NCBI GenBank assembly: GCA_017439085.1
Contig: JAFRTU010000005.1
Span: 36,167-100,166 of the forward strand
Length of the DNA: 64,000 nucleotides
Origin: Clostridia bacterium
GTDB lineage: Bacteria; Bacillota; Clostridia; Christensenellales; Christensenellaceae
Reading direction: 5' to 3'
Under the pieces are notes generated by a model. That model saw nothing but the letters and a program-made list of their open reading frames with translations. It was not told the DNA's origin and did not search any database. Position 1 is the first letter of the stretch. Each line of letters begins with the position of its first letter. Shown here piece by piece: positions 1-7,698 of this stretch. The position numbers and the translations under genes are program-made.

Positions 1-2
1 CA

Positions 3-929
3 CCATGGCCGCTGAGATCCCTCGGAGTCAAGGCTGGATTCATACCGAAACGCATGTTCTCCTTTGATATGACCACTCCCATGCAGATAATGAGGATGGT
101 CAGAAACGGCTTCAGCGTAGTCATATTCCCGCAGGCAAGGCTTTCCATTACGGGACGTTCGTATCCTATCCTGGACAGAGGCGCAGCATTCTACAGGAAA
201 CTCAAGTGCGACCTTGTTATAGGAAGCATAAGAGGAGCCTTCTTTGCAAACCCGAAATGGCGCAAGAAGTTCTATAAGTCAGATATATACGTAAGGGCAG
301 AGAAAGTCATCACAAAAGAAGAGATGACCTCAATGAGTGACGATGAACTTAACTCTTTAATTGAAGAGTCTCTCTATCATGATGCTTCGAAGGACATAGT
401 CAACAAATATCTGCAGAAGGATAAGGCAGAAGGACTTGAGCAGGTTCTCTATCGCTGTGCTTTCTGCGGAGAGCTGTATACGACCAAGGGTATCGGAAAC
501 GATTTCATCTGCACTGCATGCGGAAAGACTCTCACGTTCGATGAGACATATCACTTTACGGAGGAACCCTATACTATCGGGAACTACTATGACATGATAG
601 TGGGCCTTGAAAGGAAAGATATGGACAGCACGTGCCTGAAGGAGGACGTGGACACCGTCATCTTCAGTGAAAAAGGCAGGTACAGGACAAAGGAGAAGGG
701 GACATGCACTCTGTCAAAAGAGGGCTTCACTTATTCTTCAGGGGATAATTCCTTCAGTGTAGGATTTGACAAACTCTCCGCACTGCCGTTCTCATGCGGC
801 AAGGAATTCGAGACGTATAACGGAGACAGACTGTACTATTTCTATACAGTAAGGAACAAGGTGCAGGTCGTCCGCTGGGCACTTATGGCTGATCTGTTCA
901 AGGAGAAAGCAGATGAACAAGAAAACTGA
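3..929 (+). CDS. Partial PlsC-like acyltransferase with C-terminal zinc ribbon
   Basis: The reading frame is open to the left window edge, so the N-terminus and probably the HxxxxD catalytic block are missing. What remains looks like the second half of a 1-acylglycerol-3-phosphate acyltransferase (PlsC) fold: an FPQAR block resembling the FPEGxR motif, followed by GAAFYRKL and a hydrophobic strand. Members of this family acylate lysophosphatidate or related acceptors at the membrane. A CxxC-x14-CxxC zinc ribbon lies near 456-522, followed by about 125 residues of unassigned beta-rich sequence, which is not usual for PlsC. It overlaps the next gene by 17 bases, so the two are translationally linked. 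Family call fairly sure, substrate unknown. Confidence 0.72.
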   Translation, partial: PWPLRSLGVKAGFIPKRMFSFDMTTPMQIMRMVRNGFSVVIFPQARLSITGRSYPILDRGAAFYRKLKCDLVIGSIRGAFFANPKWRKKFYKSDIYVRAEKVITKEEMTSMSDDELNSLIEESLYHDASKDIVNKYLQKDKAEGLEQVLYRCAFCGELYTTKGIGNDFICTACGKTLTFDETYHFTEEPYTIGNYYDMIVGLERKDMDSTCLKEDVDTVIFSEKGRYRTKEKGTCTLSKEGFTYSSGDNSFSVGFDKLSALPFSCGKEFETYNGDRLYYFYTVRNKVQVVRWALMADLFKEKADEQEN

Positions 930-2349
930 TAAGAGGTCACTCGTAGATCTCTCCACAAAGACGTTCATACAGGTAGTAGCATTGTTGTTCGCACTCATGC
1001 TGGTGGCTATAATCCTGACATATGTTATACCAAAGGGTAGATTCAGGGTCGACGCCGACGGATGCATAGATTATCTGGCATATGAGGAGATAAAAGGAGC
1101 GGGAGGGATCCCTATCCATAAGGGGCTGCTGGCACCGGTACTCGTATTCTTCTCGGATAACGGACTGACGCTCATAATGCTCTCGTTATTCCTGCTTGTG
1201 ATTTTTGCAGCATTCCAGGTCATGAATGATGTCGGAGGCATCAGAGTACTCATAGGAGCCGTATCCGAGCGTTTCAGCAGCAAGCGTATGCTTCTTCCTG
1301 CGATCATATCCTTCGTTTTCATGTGCTTCGGGGCATTCCTGGGACAGTTTGAAGAGATGCTCACGATGCTTCCCATAGTGACGGCACTGTGTGTGATGAT
1401 AGGGTTCGATTCCTTTACTGGATTCCTTGTGAGCATCATAGCCTGCGGATTCGGTTTTGCCAGTGCCATAACGAATCCTTTCACAGTGCTTCTTGCATCG
1501 AGCATAATCGGTGCGAACCCCATGGAACATATCATCTTCAGGATAATCATATTCATAGCCATGTATCTGCTCCTTCTGGGATTCATATATCTGTACATCA
1601 GAAAGATCGGCAGGGATCCGTCGAAGAGCCTTACGATCGAGCATGACAGGAGCTTAAGAGCAGCAGGAGAGGAAAGTGCGGAGGAGAGCCTTGCACCTCA
1701 GGATGCAAAAAGGATCAGGCTTACATATACGGCATTTCTTCTCATCTGTCTTGCCATACTTATCACCTGTTCTGCAATGAGTTCATTAAGGGACTATACG
1801 GTAGTGATACTCATAGCATATTTCCTGATCTTCGGACCGATAGCGGGCATAGTTTCCGTAAGGGATCCGAAAAGAGTATTCTCTTCATTCCTGAAGGGAA
1901 TAACAGGAGCACTCCCTACTATACTGTTCATTGCACTTGCCTCATCAGTAAAGTACATTTTCGATGAAGGGCAGATAATGCCTACTATCGTGAATCAGAT
2001 AAACGGGATAGTGGAGGGCAAGGATCCTTATATGATAGCCCTTGTGCTGTATGCGATAATACTGGTCCTCGAGTTCTTCATATCTTCTTCTACTGCCAAG
2101 GCGATACTGGTGATGGGAATGCTAGCTGTCGTCAATGTAGGCCTCTCCAAGCAGATGCTAGTCCTCATCTATACATTTGCCGACGGATATACGAACGTGC
2201 TGTTTCCGACTTCTCCGGTGCTTCTGATAAGCCTTTCCATGATAAAGGTGGATTATTTCAAATGGGTGAAGAAGAGCCTGCCGCTGTTCGTGGGGACTCT
2301 TGCCCTGGTGATATTGTTCATGTTCATCGGAATAGTAACGGGATACTGA
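913..2349 (+). CDS. YfcC-family (DcuC-like) membrane transporter
   Basis: A 478-residue protein with about twelve hydrophobic segments. It has the N-terminal layout of the YfcC / C4-dicarboxylate anaerobic carrier family: a TM helix, a short extracellular segment with YVIPKGRF, then paired membrane repeats, each carrying a polar re-entrant stretch (GFGFASAITNPFT and FADGYTNVLFPTSP). Such proteins are secondary transporters for carboxylates, peptides or amino acids; the substrate cannot be read from sequence. The start lies inside the acyltransferase gene, preceded by AAGGAG. A bidirectional terminator follows at once. No dicarboxylate-metabolism gene is next to it. Confidence 0.8.
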   Translation: MNKKTDKRSLVDLSTKTFIQVVALLFALMLVAIILTYVIPKGRFRVDADGCIDYLAYEEIKGAGGIPIHKGLLAPVLVFFSDNGLTLIMLSLFLLVIFAAFQVMNDVGGIRVLIGAVSERFSSKRMLLPAIISFVFMCFGAFLGQFEEMLTMLPIVTALCVMIGFDSFTGFLVSIIACGFGFASAITNPFTVLLASSIIGANPMEHIIFRIIIFIAMYLLLLGFIYLYIRKIGRDPSKSLTIEHDRSLRAAGEESAEESLAPQDAKRIRLTYTAFLLICLAILITCSAMSSLRDYTVVILIAYFLIFGPIAGIVSVRDPKRVFSSFLKGITGALPTILFIALASSVKYIFDEGQIMPTIVNQINGIVEGKDPYMIALVLYAIILVLEFFISSSTAKAILVMGMLAVVNVGLSKQMLVLIYTFADGYTNVLFPTSPVLLISLSMIKVDYFKWVKKSLPLFVGTLALVILFMFIGIVTGY

Positions 2350-2366
2350 AAAAGTGAACTGAAAAA

Positions 2367-2402
2367 GCCCCTGTGAGTATAAAGACTCACAGGAGCTTTT
2401 TT
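2367..2402. terminator. Bidirectional intrinsic terminator
   Basis: A 12-bp stem with one mismatch (2367-2378 with 2385-2396) and a six-base loop is followed by six T. It is flanked by A-runs on the other side, so it can end the transporter operon and the convergent lipoprotein gene. Confidence 0.85.
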
Positions 2403-2416
2403 ATGTACGGATCTCT

Positions 2417-2896
2417 TTACTGACGTCCGGACAAAACAGCCTTATAGCCATCAGACTTGCTGCCGGTGATGACTATCTCATAAGTCCTGCAGAATTCCGC
2501 CATGAAGGAAACGGGTTCAAGAGGGATCATCAGTTCTTCAGGATAGATGTTCTCATAATTGGGCTCACAGTATTCAGTAACGACTGTAAATACTATAGTA
2601 AGCTCCACTGGATCAGTGACCTTTTCATGATCCTTCTTGCAGAAGGTCCAGTACAGGACATCATTATGTTTTATCATGGACTTGTCAGCGTTGGACATTC
2701 CGCCGCTTCCTTTCACTCCGTCCAGCTGGTGATCTATCACAAGGAGTCCTATGTCTTCTTTCAGATCAAGGCTGATCTTCAGCTGAATCTCGTCTTCCGT
2801 TGCCTTTGGGGCACCGTTTGAACAGCTGCAGCCTGTGATCATGATCGCGATCATTATTACGCATATTATGGATACAGCACGTTTTATGCTTATCAT
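2417..2896 (-). CDS. Small hypothetical lipoprotein
   Basis: 159 residues. A type II signal peptide is visible: Lys and Arg at the N-terminus, a hydrophobic core of about 15 residues, and the lipobox ITG-Cys with the lipidated cysteine at position 23. The mature part (about 137 residues) has alternating hydrophobic strands and no motif I recognise. It is expected on the outer face of the cytoplasmic membrane. It is a single-gene unit, converging on the preceding operon and lying downstream of the tmRNA terminator. Function unknown. Confidence 0.7.
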   Translation of the reverse strand: MISIKRAVSIICVIMIAIMITGCSCSNGAPKATEDEIQLKISLDLKEDIGLLVIDHQLDGVKGSGGMSNADKSMIKHNDVLYWTFCKKDHEKVTDPVELTIVFTVVTEYCEPNYENIYPEELMIPLEPVSFMAEFCRTYEIVITGSKSDGYKAVLSGRQ

Positions 2897-2979
2897 GTTT
2901 ATTACCCCGAATATGGAACAGTTTATGTAATCTATATCAGCATTGCATATGCAGACCGTTTCCGTATATGGCTGATATA

Positions 2980-3028
2980 AAGAGCCCCTGTCAGAAACCG
3001 GTCTTCAGACCCGGGTCAAGGCAGGGGC
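2980..3028 (-). terminator. tmRNA terminator
   Basis: Read on the minus strand, a GCCCCTG / CAGGGGC outer stem encloses an inner GACCCGGGTC / GACCGG-type stem, and TCTTTAT follows. It begins six bases after the tmRNA CCA end, as expected for an ssrA transcription terminator. Confidence 0.75.
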
Positions 3029-3034
3029 ATAAAG

Positions 3035-3387
3035 TGGTGGAGACGAGGGGAGTCGAACCCCTGTCCGAAAAACCTTCTCCCAGACTTTCTACAAGCTTAG
3101 CCGTAAATATGGTATTTCCCGTTCCCTGCACCTTTACGGCTGGAGAGGGAACGGTAGTCCCGGAAGTTCCATCATCCTCCTCGGAACAGCAGAGGAGATG
3201 TTTCCTGACTTTGGTTTGATGCCCGTCTTTGCCAAGTCAGTAAACAAAGAATCGGACAAGTCGCGTTAAGCGGCTACTGCAACGTTTTCGTTTGCGTTTA
3301 TGTTTAATTGCCCGTTTTTATGCAGCCAGGCGCTGCAGCCTGCTTATCTGAAAGAACTGAATCCCGTCGAAACCAGAATACGTCCCC
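3035..3387 (-). ncRNA. ssrA: Transfer-messenger RNA (ssrA)
   Basis: tmRNA rescues stalled ribosomes by acting first as tRNA-Ala and then as a short mRNA that tags the nascent chain for proteolysis. The 5' end (GGGGACGTATTCTGGTTTCGACGGG) and the 3' end (GGGGTTCGACTCCCC ... CTCCACCA) are both present, giving 353 nt in one piece. The tag frame at 3266-3295 starts with the resume codon GCA and reads ANENVAVAA followed by TAA; the hydrophobic VAVAA end is a ClpXP-type degron. The 5' end lies only eight bases after the smpB stop codon, so the RNA may also be processed from an smpB transcript. Confidence 0.96.
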
Positions 3388-3395
3388 AATATCAT

Positions 3396-3845
3396 TCAGT
3401 AGTCTTTATGTTCGTTGTCGCGCTGTATGGCCTTTTCCTTGAGGCTCTGGCGCTTGTCATAGAGCTTCTTGCCCTGAGCGAGCCCTATCTCCAGTTTGAC
3501 CTTCCCGTTCTTGAAATAGATGGAAAGGGGGACAAGGGTGAGTCCCTTCTGTGTTGTCTGTCCGAACAGCCTGTTGATCTCCCTTTTATGCATCAGGAGC
3601 TTTCTGACCCTTAAAGGATCTTTGTTGAAGATATTGCCTTTCTCATAAGGCGATATGTGCATCTGATGGATGAACATCTCTCCGTTCGAGATCTGGGCAT
3701 AGGAATCCCTCAGATTCACTTTTCCCTGCCGTATGGATTTGACTTCGGTACCGGCAAGAGCTATCCCGGCTTCATATCTGTCCAGGATGAAGTAATCATG
3801 AGTTGCCTTTCTGTTGTTTGCGATCAGTTTGATCCCTTCACTCAT
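3396..3845 (-). CDS. smpB: SsrA-binding protein SmpB
   Basis: SmpB binds the tRNA-like part of tmRNA and delivers it to ribosomes stalled without a stop codon. The 149-residue protein has the family hallmarks: [13 protein letters not shown] at the N-terminus, [20 protein letters not shown], the HISPYE block, and a basic C-terminal tail ([18 protein letters not shown]) that enters the empty mRNA channel. I chose the ATG at 3845, which has GGAGG eleven bases upstream. A TTG 54 bases further upstream would add residues not found in the family. It is directly followed by its partner ssrA. Last protein gene of a probable mmuM-like / unknown / smpB unit. Confidence 0.95.
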   Translation of the reverse strand: MSEGIKLIANNRKATHDYFILDRYEAGIALAGTEVKSIRQGKVNLRDSYAQISNGEMFIHQMHISPYEKGNIFNKDPLRVRKLLMHKREINRLFGQTTQKGLTLVPLSIYFKNGKVKLEIGLAQGKKLYDKRQSLKEKAIQRDNEHKDY

Positions 3846-3905
3846 ATCTTCAATGTCCTCCAGGATATAGATTCTATCCCTTGAAAGCTTATTTATCAAT
3901 AAGGA

Positions 3906-4283
3906 TCATCTGTAGAACAGGGAAACGAAGTCCCAGATGAGCCTGTTATTGTCTTCCTTCAGTTCTCCGCAGTCAATGACCCTCATGTGACGTAACATCC
4001 ATGTGGAAAAACGTCTTGGCCCGTGTTTCGCCTCAGATCTCTTGTAACGTTCATTCAGTCTGTGATGATAGTAGATCTCACAGGCAAGAGAGCGGTCTCT
4101 TATGCATATGGAATGACCGAACATGGCCTCATATCTTTCTTTAAGAGACGTGGCGAGCTCCATTACGGCTTTCTTTCCGCCTTTTAGGATCAGGTCTTTC
4201 AGAGCCTTGTCATTGTCCACCCGTATCACTCCTTTATCGAAAGAGCAGGTGATCTCATCTTTTATCTCATTCAGATTCTCCAC
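3906..4283 (-). CDS. Hypothetical protein (125 aa)
   Basis: I do not recognise a family. The protein is soluble, charged, mostly helical in composition, and has no signal peptide. It starts with GTG at 4283, preceded by AAAGGA at good spacing, 15 bases after the methyltransferase stop; 60 bases separate it from smpB. The conserved-looking central part (SICIRDRSLACEIYYHH) and an Arg-rich segment (KHGPRRFSTWMLRHMR) could suggest nucleic-acid binding, but that is only composition. Its position between a methyltransferase and smpB suggests co-transcription rather than a shared function. Confidence 0.6.
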   Translation of the reverse strand: MENLNEIKDEITCSFDKGVIRVDNDKALKDLILKGGKKAVMELATSLKERYEAMFGHSICIRDRSLACEIYYHHRLNERYKRSEAKHGPRRFSTWMLRHMRVIDCGELKEDNNRLIWDFVSLFYR

Positions 4284-4298
4284 GATGCATGTCCTTTA

Positions 4299-5279
4299 TC
4301 AGATGAAGGGAAGTACCTTTCCTCCGTCCCTGAGGAATCTTTCCTTTGCCTTCACGACTTCTCTGATGTGTTTTTCCACAGTTGTGCAGCAGCCTCCGAC
4401 GGCACTTGCGCCTGAAACCATGTATCTGTACGCATATTCCTCGAAGGATACCGTATCGAAACTGCTATGTTTGGACCAGGTCTTTGTAAGAGGATCATAT
4501 ACCTCACCGCTGTTCGGATACACGCCGATGGGGAGCGAAGATACTTTTCGCAGATCCCTTATCAGGCTTGAGATGTATTCGGGCTTGGTACAGTTGATTC
4601 CAATCATCTGAAGGTTCGGGTGATCTTCCCTTAAAGCTTCAGCGCATTCTGTTATCTCGTTTCCTTCATTTATATGATGACCGTCCCTGCATGAGAAACT
4701 GATCCAGTAGGGAGCATTGAGCTTTTCTGCGATGTCTGCCATAATGAGGGCTTCCCTTAAAGAGGGGATGGTCTCCAGGAGAAGGATGTCAGGCCCGGCA
4801 TTCCAGAGGAGCTCCATCCTGTGGAAATGGAAATCATACAGTTCTCCGTCAGTTATGGAATAATTGCCGCGGAACTCTGAACCGTCTGAAAGATACGCAC
4901 CGTATGGGCCTATGCCCGCAAGACAGAGAGGCCAGATCCTGCCTCCATCCTTTCCTTCGCTTTCCCACCATTCATCTCTTGCTTCTCTGAAGACCTTTAC
5001 GGAATTCACTATGATCTTCTCGGATTCTTCAAAGGAATATCCGTTGGCCATTAGGCCGGGAATGGTCGCCTGGTATGAACATGTTATACCGCAATCAGCT
5101 CCGGCTTTGAAGTAATCGATATGTACCTGCTTTACAAGTTCCGGGGTCTCGGCAAGTGCCTTCGCCGTCCATAGATTTGAATTCAGGCTGGCTCCCAGAT
5201 GCTCAAGAGCAGTGGACATGGAACCGTCGATTATCATTATCCTTTCCTTTGATAGCACTTCGGCAATCCTGTTTGTCAT
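4299..5279 (-). CDS. Homocysteine S-methyltransferase (MmuM family)
   Basis: Members move a methyl group from S-methylmethionine or S-adenosylmethionine to homocysteine to give methionine, in the cytoplasm. The 326-residue length is normal for MmuM. Visible features are the N-terminal IMIDGSMSTALE block, TCSYQAT, LLLETIPS, and the zinc-ligand cysteines in GINCTKPE and in GGCCTT near the C-terminus, so all three cysteines are present. The start has AGGAG just upstream. It is the first gene of a minus-strand unit leading to smpB. Distinguishing it from a betaine- or selenocysteine-methyltransferase relative would need comparison outside the window. Confidence 0.88.
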   Translation of the reverse strand: MTNRIAEVLSKERIMIIDGSMSTALEHLGASLNSNLWTAKALAETPELVKQVHIDYFKAGADCGITCSYQATIPGLMANGYSFEESEKIIVNSVKVFREARDEWWESEGKDGGRIWPLCLAGIGPYGAYLSDGSEFRGNYSITDGELYDFHFHRMELLWNAGPDILLLETIPSLREALIMADIAEKLNAPYWISFSCRDGHHINEGNEITECAEALREDHPNLQMIGINCTKPEYISSLIRDLRKVSSLPIGVYPNSGEVYDPLTKTWSKHSSFDTVSFEEYAYRYMVSGASAVGGCCTTVEKHIREVVKAKERFLRDGGKVLPFI

Positions 5280-5315
5280 ATAAACTCCTCATTTCTGCAG
5301 ATGCTATTATGATAT

Positions 5316-5347
5316 AAAAAAGACACGCCCTTTTCAACGGGCGTGTC
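5316..5347 (-). terminator. Intrinsic terminator
   Basis: A perfect nine-base stem (GACACGCCC with GGGCGTGTC, 5322-5330 and 5339-5347), read on the minus strand, is followed by TTTTTT. It ends the YARHG lipoprotein transcript ahead of the methyltransferase gene. Confidence 0.9.
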
Positions 5348-5364
5348 CTGTGAGTTCAGATCTG

Positions 5365-6663
5365 TCAGCTGAGCTTATTGAAGCAATCGTTCAATACGTC
5401 GATATTGGCTTTCAGAGTATCGTTGAGCTGCTGGTATAACTCATTGGTATCGGAGATGGTATTCTTTGCCGGATCATACCAGCTGAATCCGCCGTATTTG
5501 AAGAAGCTGCTGAAGTAGTCTCCTGACATCTTGAGTCCTTCATGGGCATATACCATCATGGTCAGGCATTCAAGGTCTGACTTGGAGCAGTTCTGGAGAT
5601 ACTTCGCTGTGATCTTGTTGTTGAGCACAAAATCCATCATTTCAAGCAGGCTGTCATCAGAGTAGTTCCTTGCCGGCAGGTTCTCCTGTCCGAGCTGAAG
5701 GGTCTTCTTTGTGAGGTCAATCCAGCGGAGCTGCTTTGCATTATCCTTGTCTTTGGTGATCTCATTGTATATGAGGGTCATCTCATTAGAGGATACAGAC
5801 TGCTGCTTGGTGTTAGTGATAAAGCCTTCCTCGATGATTTTGTCGCTGAATTTGAACTTGAGTATCGTCTGGAAGCTCTCTCTGTCGGAGCTCTCCCCGA
5901 ATATGGTCTCTATTACGCTCTTTGCATAATCGGTATGGAAACTGTAGAGCACCTGTGCTTCGCTCTCCATGAATCCGTTCGGATAGAGCTTGGATGCAAG
6001 CATTCCGTCACGGATGTAATAGCCTGCGGTAAGGACCTGGGAAACGATGCCGTATCTGTGCTGGATCTCATCGAGCCTGCAGATAAACGTACCTTCGGAA
6101 CCTCCACTGAGGCTGGAAACGTAGCTCTCATCTATCTCTATGTTCTTTGAGTAATCCATCTTGATTATCATGACCTGCTGAGGATATTCCTTTCCGTTGT
6201 TGACGACAACGGTCTGGCACCACAGAAGGAGTGACGGAGACTTGTTATTAAAGGTCGTAAGCAGGTATTTGTCCAGAGTCACATGATTTATGGCTGTCTT
6301 TCCGGTGAAAGGATTGGCAAACTTGAAATATGCATTCTCATATTCCGCAAAGCCCACGACATAGTTAAGAGCTTTCAGGAGCAGTGCTTCTGTATTCTTG
6401 TATGCATCTGATCTGATCGTATCGGCAGGAACAACGGGCATCACAGGCTCAGAACTCTTCGGTTCGGAAGAATAGGGCTCTGATGAGACCGGTTCGCTTG
6501 AAGGTGTCGGTACCGGAGCAGATGACGGCTCAGGCTCAGATGAACTCTGGGGTACAGGAGGTATCTGAGATGACTTGTTAAAGATGGCATTATACATGCA
6601 AGACGAGAGCATGAGGCTTATAACGAGCACCATTGCCACTATGGTCAATAATCTTTTCTTCAT
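5365..6663 (-). CDS. Lipoprotein with SEP-rich linker and YARHG-like C-terminus
   Basis: 432 residues. A lipoprotein signal ends in the lipobox SS-Cys22. Residues about 31-75 are a low-complexity Ser/Glu/Pro linker with repeated SSEP units, likely a wall-spanning spacer. A globular region follows. The last 60 residues look like a divergent YARHG domain: YAHEG, then an aromatic YFSSFF stretch, then WYDP and a run ending in NIDVL. YARHG is an extracellular domain of Firmicutes lipoproteins of unknown function. The gene has its own terminator and no clear operon partner. Role unknown; surface location is the firm part of the call. Confidence 0.72.
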   Translation of the reverse strand: MKKRLLTIVAMVLVISLMLSSCMYNAIFNKSSQIPPVPQSSSEPEPSSAPVPTPSSEPVSSEPYSSEPKSSEPVMPVVPADTIRSDAYKNTEALLLKALNYVVGFAEYENAYFKFANPFTGKTAINHVTLDKYLLTTFNNKSPSLLLWCQTVVVNNGKEYPQQVMIIKMDYSKNIEIDESYVSSLSGGSEGTFICRLDEIQHRYGIVSQVLTAGYYIRDGMLASKLYPNGFMESEAQVLYSFHTDYAKSVIETIFGESSDRESFQTILKFKFSDKIIEEGFITNTKQQSVSSNEMTLIYNEITKDKDNAKQLRWIDLTKKTLQLGQENLPARNYSDDSLLEMMDFVLNNKITAKYLQNCSKSDLECLTMMVYAHEGLKMSGDYFSSFFKYGGFSWYDPAKNTISDTNELYQQLNDTLKANIDVLNDCFNKLS

Positions 6664-6730
6664 AACATACTCCTAAAAACAGTATTTTCTATATTATATT
6701 ACAAATTCAAAAAAGTGTAACCGATTATGT

Positions 6731-7588
6731 TTATATGGAAAAAGAGGAAGATTCCTCCGCGAACCATCTTTCCGGCTCAGACAGTTTCCTGGATCTCAGG
6801 GTCACAAGCGATATCTTTGATGACAGACTCTCATCATTCAAAAGGATCAGAAAGAGACCGTCAGTCTCAGGACCGTCAAGAGCGGACATCGGGACTATTG
6901 CAGCTCCTATGCCTTTCCTGGCCATGGAGAGAGCTGTGCCCGCAGTATCGCATTTCAGAACTATCCTGGAGCGTATGCCCTTGGCTTTAAAGAAGTTCTG
7001 AAGTATGTTCTCCCATCTTCTGTATACTATGAGGGGACAGGAAGAAAGTATCTCATCCGGAGAGAGACTGCTCAAGTGATCAAGTGCAATGCACAGCTCC
7101 TCGCTCTTGATCTCCCTTACTTCCAGACCTTCGTCATTGAACGGAGTCCTTATGACCGCCATGTCGAGAGTCCTTGCATGGAGCATCTCAACAAGGGAGT
7201 AGGTATTAGATTCGGTTATCTCGATGGTGATCTGAGGAAACCTTTCGGAGAATTCACTTAGCCATCCTGAGACCATATCCCTTGAAAGGGACGAAACCAT
7301 CCCTATACGGAGAGTGCCCCTGCTTCCTTCACCGAGGGAACTGATCTCCTCCCGGACGGAATCGAACATATTCACTAGGACCTGGGCCCGTTCATACAGG
7401 GTTTTGCCTGCATCCGTAAGGACGATCTTACGGGGACCCCTGTCGAAAAGCCTTACACCAAGCTCCTCCTCCAGGCTCTGCATGGAAGATGAAAGGGGAG
7501 GCTGTGACACATGGAGGGAACGGGCTGCTGAGGAGATGTTTCCTTCCTCCACAACGGCTATGTAATATCTCAGCTGACGGATGTCCAT
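6731..7588 (-). CDS. LysR-family transcriptional regulator
   Basis: 285 residues in standard LysR layout. The N-terminal winged helix-turn-helix spans about residues 1-60 (MDIRQLRYYIAVVEEGNISSAA start, then LHVSQPPLS), followed by a linker helix and an effector-binding domain from about residue 90 (GTLRIGMVSS). Such proteins act as tetramers that respond to a small molecule and often control the divergent neighbour. Here the divergent genes are a two-subunit ABC exporter starting at 7699, so control of that exporter is a reasonable inference. The 110-base gap between them is AT-rich and would hold the operator. The effector cannot be predicted. Confidence 0.9.
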   Translation of the reverse strand: MDIRQLRYYIAVVEEGNISSAARSLHVSQPPLSSSMQSLEEELGVRLFDRGPRKIVLTDAGKTLYERAQVLVNMFDSVREEISSLGEGSRGTLRIGMVSSLSRDMVSGWLSEFSERFPQITIEITESNTYSLVEMLHARTLDMAVIRTPFNDEGLEVREIKSEELCIALDHLSSLSPDEILSSCPLIVYRRWENILQNFFKAKGIRSRIVLKCDTAGTALSMARKGIGAAIVPMSALDGPETDGLFLILLNDESLSSKISLVTLRSRKLSEPERWFAEESSSFSI

Positions 7589-7698
7589 GATTTCTCCTTA
7601 TATATGAAAAGAATATATATACCATATTAAACAGATATTTTTGATATATCTGTATAAATGATAATATATGAGTAAAGAACTATCAACCGGAGGGATCT

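Noticed and set aside
2968..3219. Open frame on the plus strand over the tmRNA
   Set aside because: It lies opposite ssrA, whose ends, tag and terminator are all clear.
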